Source: Bacillota bacterium (GTDB taxonomy: Bacteria; Bacillota; Clostridia; Christensenellales; CAG-138). Taken from it: 10,363 nucleotides of DNA. Positions 7,094 through 10,363 of the stretch are shown here, one piece after another. The stretch spans positions 1-10,363 of the forward strand of contig JAEWQH010000069.1 in assembly GCA_023399275.1 (NCBI GenBank). Direction: 5' to 3'. The notes below the pieces were generated by a model. The model made no database searches, was not told the DNA's origin, and was given only the letters and a program-made list of their open reading frames with translations. Each line of letters begins with the position of its first letter. Positions within the stretch are counted from its first letter, which is position 1. Made by a program: the position numbers and the translations under genes.

Positions 7094-7108
7094 CCTGCTG
7101 TTTGCAGC

Positions 7109-7139
7109 AAAAAAAGCCTCCCCACCACTGGTTGGGGAG
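7109..7139 (-). terminator. second terminator of the alaS-DUF695 operon
   Basis: Read on the minus strand, CTCCCCA (complement of 7133-7139) pairs with TGGGGAG (complement of 7118-7124). GGC and then seven T (complement of 7109-7115) follow. On the plus strand no T tract follows, so it does not serve trpS well. Confidence 0.85.
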
Positions 7140-7151
7140 CAACAGCCCAAG

Positions 7152-7192
7152 AAAAACAAAGGGAGCTGCGTGCGAGGGCGTACAGCTCCCTT
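7152..7192 (-). terminator. first terminator of the alaS-DUF695 operon
   Basis: A perfect 10-bp inverted repeat, AAGGGAGCTG (7159-7168) with CAGCTCCCTT (7183-7192), closes a 14-base loop. On the minus strand the hairpin is followed by TGTTTTTC, a good T-rich tail. On the plus strand only TTAAG follows, so any role as the trpS terminator would be weak. The remaining 7193-7299 bases before the DUF695 stop show no gene, only an imperfect inverted repeat around AGAACAGGTTCT. Confidence 0.75.
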
Positions 7193-7299
7193 AAGCTTAG
7201 TTATGGTTGAGCAGAGGACACGGATGCGCAAGGGTTTGCATCTGCGATGTCGGTCAATTCGATCAATAAAGCAGAACAGGTTCTTTATGCTGCGTTCGA

Positions 7300-8052
7300 T
7301 CAGCCGAAGACGCCTCTTTTTTGGATAAACGCGGAATCGAAGTGCTCCAGGATGCCGCCGTAGGTATCCGCAGCGTAGATCGCCTTGGTCGTCAGCTCCG
7401 TGACCGCCTCGTGCTCAAGGGGACTTATGGCATGGAGCACGATGTAGTACGAGGGTTCGCGTTCCGGGATATAATCCGTTTTGCCGATGGCAAAGCCAAG
7501 CGTTTTGGCGAACTCGCCAAAGAGAGTGCGTCCGTTCGCGCTGGGGAAATAGAGGTGCAGATTCACGCGACGGAAGGCCGCGCTGTCGTCCCCGCGTTCG
7601 CGCAGCGAGGCGATATACCGCGCGTTGTCGACCGACTGACGCTTGGCACTGTCCGGTACGAGCAGACGATAGTATGTCTGGCGATTCTGTTCTTCGGTTT
7701 TGACGCACGCAAGCCGCAGGGCGGCTTCGTCGGCACAGTATGCCATCAGCGGCACGAGCAGGCGCGCATCCGAGGTGTAGAAGTAATACCTGCGCTGTGC
7801 CTGGATATCGATAAAGCCGACAAACGCGCTCCGATCTCCGAGAATGCGCATGCACTCCTTGCCAACGCCCTCGAGCACGCGCTTTTCACGCGGGGAGAAA
7901 GCCTGCGCCTCCGCCCGCTTGGGATAGCAGGAGACATGCAGCAGCGTGGTGAAATCTCCCAGCGTGTCAAACTCTTCCACGTAATTCAGATCGACGTGGA
8001 AGCGCGCAGGCAACCCTTGTAAATCCCAATCGTAAACGTACCAATCACGCAT
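7300..8052 (-). CDS. DUF695 and RraB-like domain protein
   Basis: The 250-residue protein has two recognisable parts. Residues 1-130 fit DUF695: an N-terminal WYVYDWDLQGLPARFHVD strand region, then RRYYFYTSD (87-95). Residues about 158-245 fit the RraB-like domain (PF06877): RRVNLHLYFPSANGRTLFGE, LGFAIGKTD and TKAIYAADTYGGILEHFD. RraB of gamma-proteobacteria inhibits RNase E, but this two-domain form in Firmicutes has no assigned function, and I do not claim RNase inhibition. It has no signal peptide or membrane helix, so it should be cytoplasmic. The ATG at 8050-8052 overlaps the end of alaS by 8 bases (ATGCGTGA). There is no clear Shine-Dalgarno, so translation probably depends on coupling to alaS. 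Two terminators follow. Domain calls are from pattern recognition and would benefit from an HMM check. Confidence 0.78.
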   Translation of the reverse strand: MRDWYVYDWDLQGLPARFHVDLNYVEEFDTLGDFTTLLHVSCYPKRAEAQAFSPREKRVLEGVGKECMRILGDRSAFVGFIDIQAQRRYYFYTSDARLLVPLMAYCADEAALRLACVKTEEQNRQTYYRLLVPDSAKRQSVDNARYIASLRERGDDSAAFRRVNLHLYFPSANGRTLFGEFAKTLGFAIGKTDYIPEREPSYYIVLHAISPLEHEAVTELTTKAIYAADTYGGILEHFDSAFIQKRGVFG

Positions 8053-9841
8053 GGATCAATACCGCTTTGATGCGCCGAACGCCAGCGCTCGACGCCTCCT
8101 CCTTCTTGATGACAAATTTTCCAAGCTCACCGGTGCGCGCCGCGTGCGGACCGCCGCAGATTTCGCGGCTGAAGCCGGGCACGGTGTAGACTTTTACCTT
8201 GGAGCCATATTTGCTTTCAAACAGGCCGATGGCGCCGCTTTCCTTTGCTTCGTCTACGCTCATCTCCTCGCAGGCAACCGCGACATCCTGCGCGATGGCG
8301 TCGTTGACGAACGCCTCGACGGCGGCAAGCTCATCCGGCGTCAGTTTGCGTGGAAAGCTGAAGTCGAAGCGCAGGCGTTCGGCCGTGATATTGCTGCCCT
8401 TTTGCGCAACCTCATCGCTGCCAAGCACCTTGCGAAGACCCGCCTGCAGCAGGTGCGTTGCGGTGTGCAGGCGCGCGGTCTCTTCCGTGTGGTCGGCCAA
8501 GCCGCCCTGAAAGCGCTGCTCCGCGCCGGCGTGCGACAATTCCTGGTGCGCCTTGAAGGCTGCGTCAAAACCGGCGGCGTCGACCGTCAATCCCCGTTCG
8601 GCTGCCAGCTCCTGGGTCAGCTCAATCGGAAAACCGAATGTATCGTAGAGGTGGAACGCGCTTACGCCGTCGATCACGCTGCCGTCGAGCGTGCCGACGA
8701 GGCGTTCAAATTCGCGGATTCCTTTCTTGAGCGCGTGCTCGAAACGCTGTTCTTCCTTGGCCAGCTCGTCCAGTATCTTCGCGCGGTTGTCGCTGAGCTC
8801 GCGGTAAAACGCGCCGTACTGCTCGATGACTGCTTCGGCGACCTTTGACAGGCTTCCGTCCGGGATGCCGAGCTGCATCGCAAAGCGGATGGCGCGGCGG
8901 ATCAGGCGGCGCAGGATGTAGCCCTGGTCGACATTGCTTGGCGTGATGCCGCGCTGGTCGCCCAGCATGAAGGTTGCGCAGCGGATGTGATCCGCGATGA
9001 TGCGAAACATCCGCGTGATCTCATCGCTCTCGCCATACCGTTTGCCCGAAAGGGCGGCGATGCTGGCGATGATGCCGGAGAACGCATCGGTATCGTATAC
9101 GCTCTCCACGCCTTGCAGCGTTGCGACCGTGCGGTCAAGGCCCATGCCGGTATCCACGTTTCTCTGTGCAAGCGGCTCAAACGTACCCTCGGCGGTCTTG
9201 TTGTATTCCATGAACACGTTGTTCCAGATTTCGAGATACTTACCGCAGTCGCAGCCGGCTTTACAGTCCGGCCCGCAGGGCGCCTTGTCGGTGTCGTAAA
9301 AGATCTCGGTATCCGGTCCGCAGGGGCCGGTCTGACCCGCAGGGCCCCACCAATTATTTTTCTTCGGCAGAAACACGATGTGATTCGGGTGAACGCCCTG
9401 GCTTACCCAGCAATCGTAGGCGACGGTGTCACGCGGGGCGTTCTCATCACCCTCAAAACACGTAAAAAACAGCAGCTCGGGATCGATGCCAAGCCATTCG
9501 GCGCTCGTCAAAAACTCCCATGAGTAGGCGATGGATTCCTTTTTAAAATAATCGCCGAGCGACCAGTTGCCGAGCATCTCGAAAAAAGTGCAATGCGACG
9601 CATCGCCGACCTCGTCGATATCCCCGGTGCGAACGCATTTTTGCACATCCACCAAGCGCTTGCCCTCGGGGTGTTTCGCGCCCATGAGGTAAGGCACCAA
9701 CGGGTGCATCCCCGCTGTGGTAAACAGGACGGTCGGGTCGTTTTCCGGAATCAGCGATGCGGAGGGGATGACGGCGTGCCCTTTTGACACAAAGAAGTCG
9801 AGATACAGCTGCCGGAGCTCTTTGCTGGTCATGGATCGCAT
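8045..9841 (-). CDS. alaS: alanyl-tRNA synthetase, short form lacking the C-Ala region
   Basis: This class II synthetase charges tRNA-Ala. Present are: the catalytic domain with motif 1 (around PENDPTVLFTTAGMHP), motif 2 (CTFFEMLGNWSLGDYF, 84-99) and motif 3 (DTGMGLDR, 230-237); the helical tRNA-recognition domain with YILRRLIRRAIRF (308-320); and the editing domain, whose zinc ligands H459, H463, C562 and H566 are intact. The 598 residues end just after the editing domain (SSAGVRRIKAV), whereas the usual bacterial enzyme is about 870 and continues with DHHA1/C-Ala. The next gene starts at once in another frame and does not encode the missing part, so this is a natural short form. A cluster C189-x3-C193-x3-C197-x-C199 sits in the catalytic domain. 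The ATG at 9841 lies 12 bases from AGGAG (complement of 9854-9858). Confidence 0.95.
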   Translation of the reverse strand: MRSMTSKELRQLYLDFFVSKGHAVIPSASLIPENDPTVLFTTAGMHPLVPYLMGAKHPEGKRLVDVQKCVRTGDIDEVGDASHCTFFEMLGNWSLGDYFKKESIAYSWEFLTSAEWLGIDPELLFFTCFEGDENAPRDTVAYDCWVSQGVHPNHIVFLPKKNNWWGPAGQTGPCGPDTEIFYDTDKAPCGPDCKAGCDCGKYLEIWNNVFMEYNKTAEGTFEPLAQRNVDTGMGLDRTVATLQGVESVYDTDAFSGIIASIAALSGKRYGESDEITRMFRIIADHIRCATFMLGDQRGITPSNVDQGYILRRLIRRAIRFAMQLGIPDGSLSKVAEAVIEQYGAFYRELSDNRAKILDELAKEEQRFEHALKKGIREFERLVGTLDGSVIDGVSAFHLYDTFGFPIELTQELAAERGLTVDAAGFDAAFKAHQELSHAGAEQRFQGGLADHTEETARLHTATHLLQAGLRKVLGSDEVAQKGSNITAERLRFDFSFPRKLTPDELAAVEAFVNDAIAQDVAVACEEMSVDEAKESGAIGLFESKYGSKVKVYTVPGFSREICGGPHAARTGELGKFVIKKEEASSAGVRRIKAVLIHA

Positions 9842-9879
9842 ATGATAAAGCTACTCCTAACGGTTCAAATTTCCTATAT

Positions 9880-9909
9880 AGAATACAGCAAAAAAAGGAC
9901 GCTTGTCAA
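9880..9909 (-). promoter_or_regulatory. sigma-A promoter of alaS
   Basis: On the minus strand, TTGACA (complement of 9904-9909), 18 bases, then TATTCT (complement of 9880-9885). Transcription would start near 9873, leaving a leader of about 32 bases that carries TAGGAG. A run of seven T lies in the spacer. No T-box fits. Confidence 0.8.
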
Positions 9910-10033
9910 CGCGACGGCCAGCGCGCGGCGTTATATATAGCCACGCAAGAGAGGCAAAGCCCACCGATTGTGGGACAGTGCCACCGACGAACACTAGACG
10001 GAAAGATTGGTAAAAGAATTGTGCAAAAAGTAC

Positions 10034-10062
10034 TTGCTTTTCGAATTCGAAAGCAGTAGAAT
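10034..10062 (+). promoter_or_regulatory. rrn promoter P1
   Basis: TTGCTT (10034-10039), a 17-base spacer and TAGAAT (10057-10062). A-rich tracts (AAAAG, CAAAAAG) lie directly upstream like an UP element. The expected start, 7 bases past the -10, is a G at 10069. The spacer contains the perfect palindrome TTTCGAATTCGAAA (10039-10052). Confidence 0.7.
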
Positions 10063-10139
10063 AATCGAGCACCTGAAAAGTGCATGGCAAATCGAGATCA
10101 AGAAGCGTCAAAACTTCGAAAAAAAGATCAAGAAACTGG

Positions 10140-10168
10140 TTGACAAGCCAAACTCGAATTGCTATACT
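10140..10168 (+). promoter_or_regulatory. rrn promoter P2
   Basis: TTGACA (10140-10145), exactly 17 bases, then TATACT (10163-10168): close to consensus. GAAAAAAAGATCAAGAAA upstream resembles an UP element. The expected start at 10175 is again a G. P2 lies 106 bases after P1. Confidence 0.85.
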
Positions 10169-10246
10169 AATTAAGCTGTCGCGCTGCAGAGATGCGGCAG
10201 ACGGAGCCGGCAGAGAAGCACCGAATGATGCGATCAAACGGCAAAA

Positions 10247-10269
10247 GCACCTTGAAAACTATATAGTGC
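10247..10269 (+). promoter_or_regulatory. boxA-like antitermination element in the rRNA leader
   Basis: GCACCTTGAAAACT resembles the CTTTGAAAACT boxA element of Firmicute rRNA leaders, which binds NusB/NusE for antitermination. It is followed by ATATAGTGC, so GCAC and GTGC could pair at its edges. Its place, about 75 bases after the P2 start, fits a leader. Confidence 0.6.
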
Positions 10270-10363
10270 AGGAAACAAAAAACAAGCCAGTAATTCTGAG
10301 GCAAGGCATCGAGAGGTGCCAAGTTAAGGAATGAAATAACGCAACGAATTTGAGTGAGCGTAC

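Larger units (their letters stand above)
9910..10363 (+). other. promoter and leader region of a probable rRNA operon
   Basis: No protein gene is supportable here. The region diverges from alaS and holds two strong tandem sigma-A promoters with A-tracts upstream, then about 190 transcribed bases that are AT-richer than the genes and carry a boxA-like element. This is the usual layout ahead of 16S rRNA in Firmicutes. The sequence ends before any rRNA base I can recognise, so the identity of the operon is inferred. The first 100 bases (9930-10030) show only a 5-bp hairpin (CCCAC/GTGGG, 9960-9974). Confidence 0.65.

Noticed and set aside
7203..7328. A 41-codon Arg-rich small open frame between trpS and the DUF695 gene
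   Set aside because: It has no ribosome binding site, overlaps the end of the DUF695 gene on the other strand, and looks like translated intergenic DNA.
8045..8052. Possible frameshift splitting a full-length AlaRS
   Set aside because: The downstream protein has DUF695/RraB features rather than DHHA1/C-Ala features and begins with its own ATG, so two genes are the better reading.
9857..10237. A 126-codon minus-strand frame in the region before the rRNA operon
   Set aside because: It covers the alaS promoter and both rrn promoters, lacks a ribosome binding site, and its composition looks random.
1..10363. Search for CRISPR arrays, mobile elements, toxin-antitoxin or defence genes
   Set aside because: No regularly spaced repeats, transposase or integrase motifs, or small paired toxin genes are visible on either strand.

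Overview
The window reads as chromosomal housekeeping DNA from a GC-rich Clostridia-like Firmicute. The evidence is the order trmK, nif3-like gene, zinc-ribbon coiled-coil gene, rnpB; a single-chain (GlyQS-type) glycyl-tRNA synthetase; an A-type RNase P RNA; strong AGGAGG-type ribosome binding sites; and good sigma-A promoters. I see no phage, IS, CRISPR or defence genes. The exact taxon cannot be fixed from the sequence alone.

Layout. On the minus strand at the left edge are the first 65 codons of recD2 (1-196), preceded by glyQS (284-1693) with its own promoter and a strong terminator. Plus-strand genes then run from about 1.9 to 7.1 kb: a 71-residue HMA (CxxC) protein, mnmA, then trmK, the nif3-like gene, the zinc-ribbon coiled-coil gene, rnpB and trpS. 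A terminator after mnmA physically overlaps the trmK promoter. From 7.1 to 9.9 kb the minus strand carries alaS, encoding a short alanyl-tRNA synthetase without the C-terminal C-Ala region. A DUF695/RraB-like gene overlaps the alaS end by 8 bases, and tandem terminators follow it. The last 330 bases look like a ribosomal RNA operon leader on the plus strand: two tandem promoters and a boxA-like element, with the rRNA itself beyond the edge.

Nearly every gene serves translation. There are three aminoacyl-tRNA synthetases (Gly, Trp, Ala), two tRNA modification enzymes (MnmA s2U34, TrmK m1A22), the tRNA 5'-maturation ribozyme and an rRNA operon start.

No clearly new multi-gene system is visible. 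The points most worth checking are the RNase P RNA without the usual L15 GGU, the short AlaRS with a Cys cluster overlapping a DUF695/RraB gene, the nested terminator/promoter with a probably leaderless trmK, and the absence of room for T-box leaders in front of all three synthetase genes.
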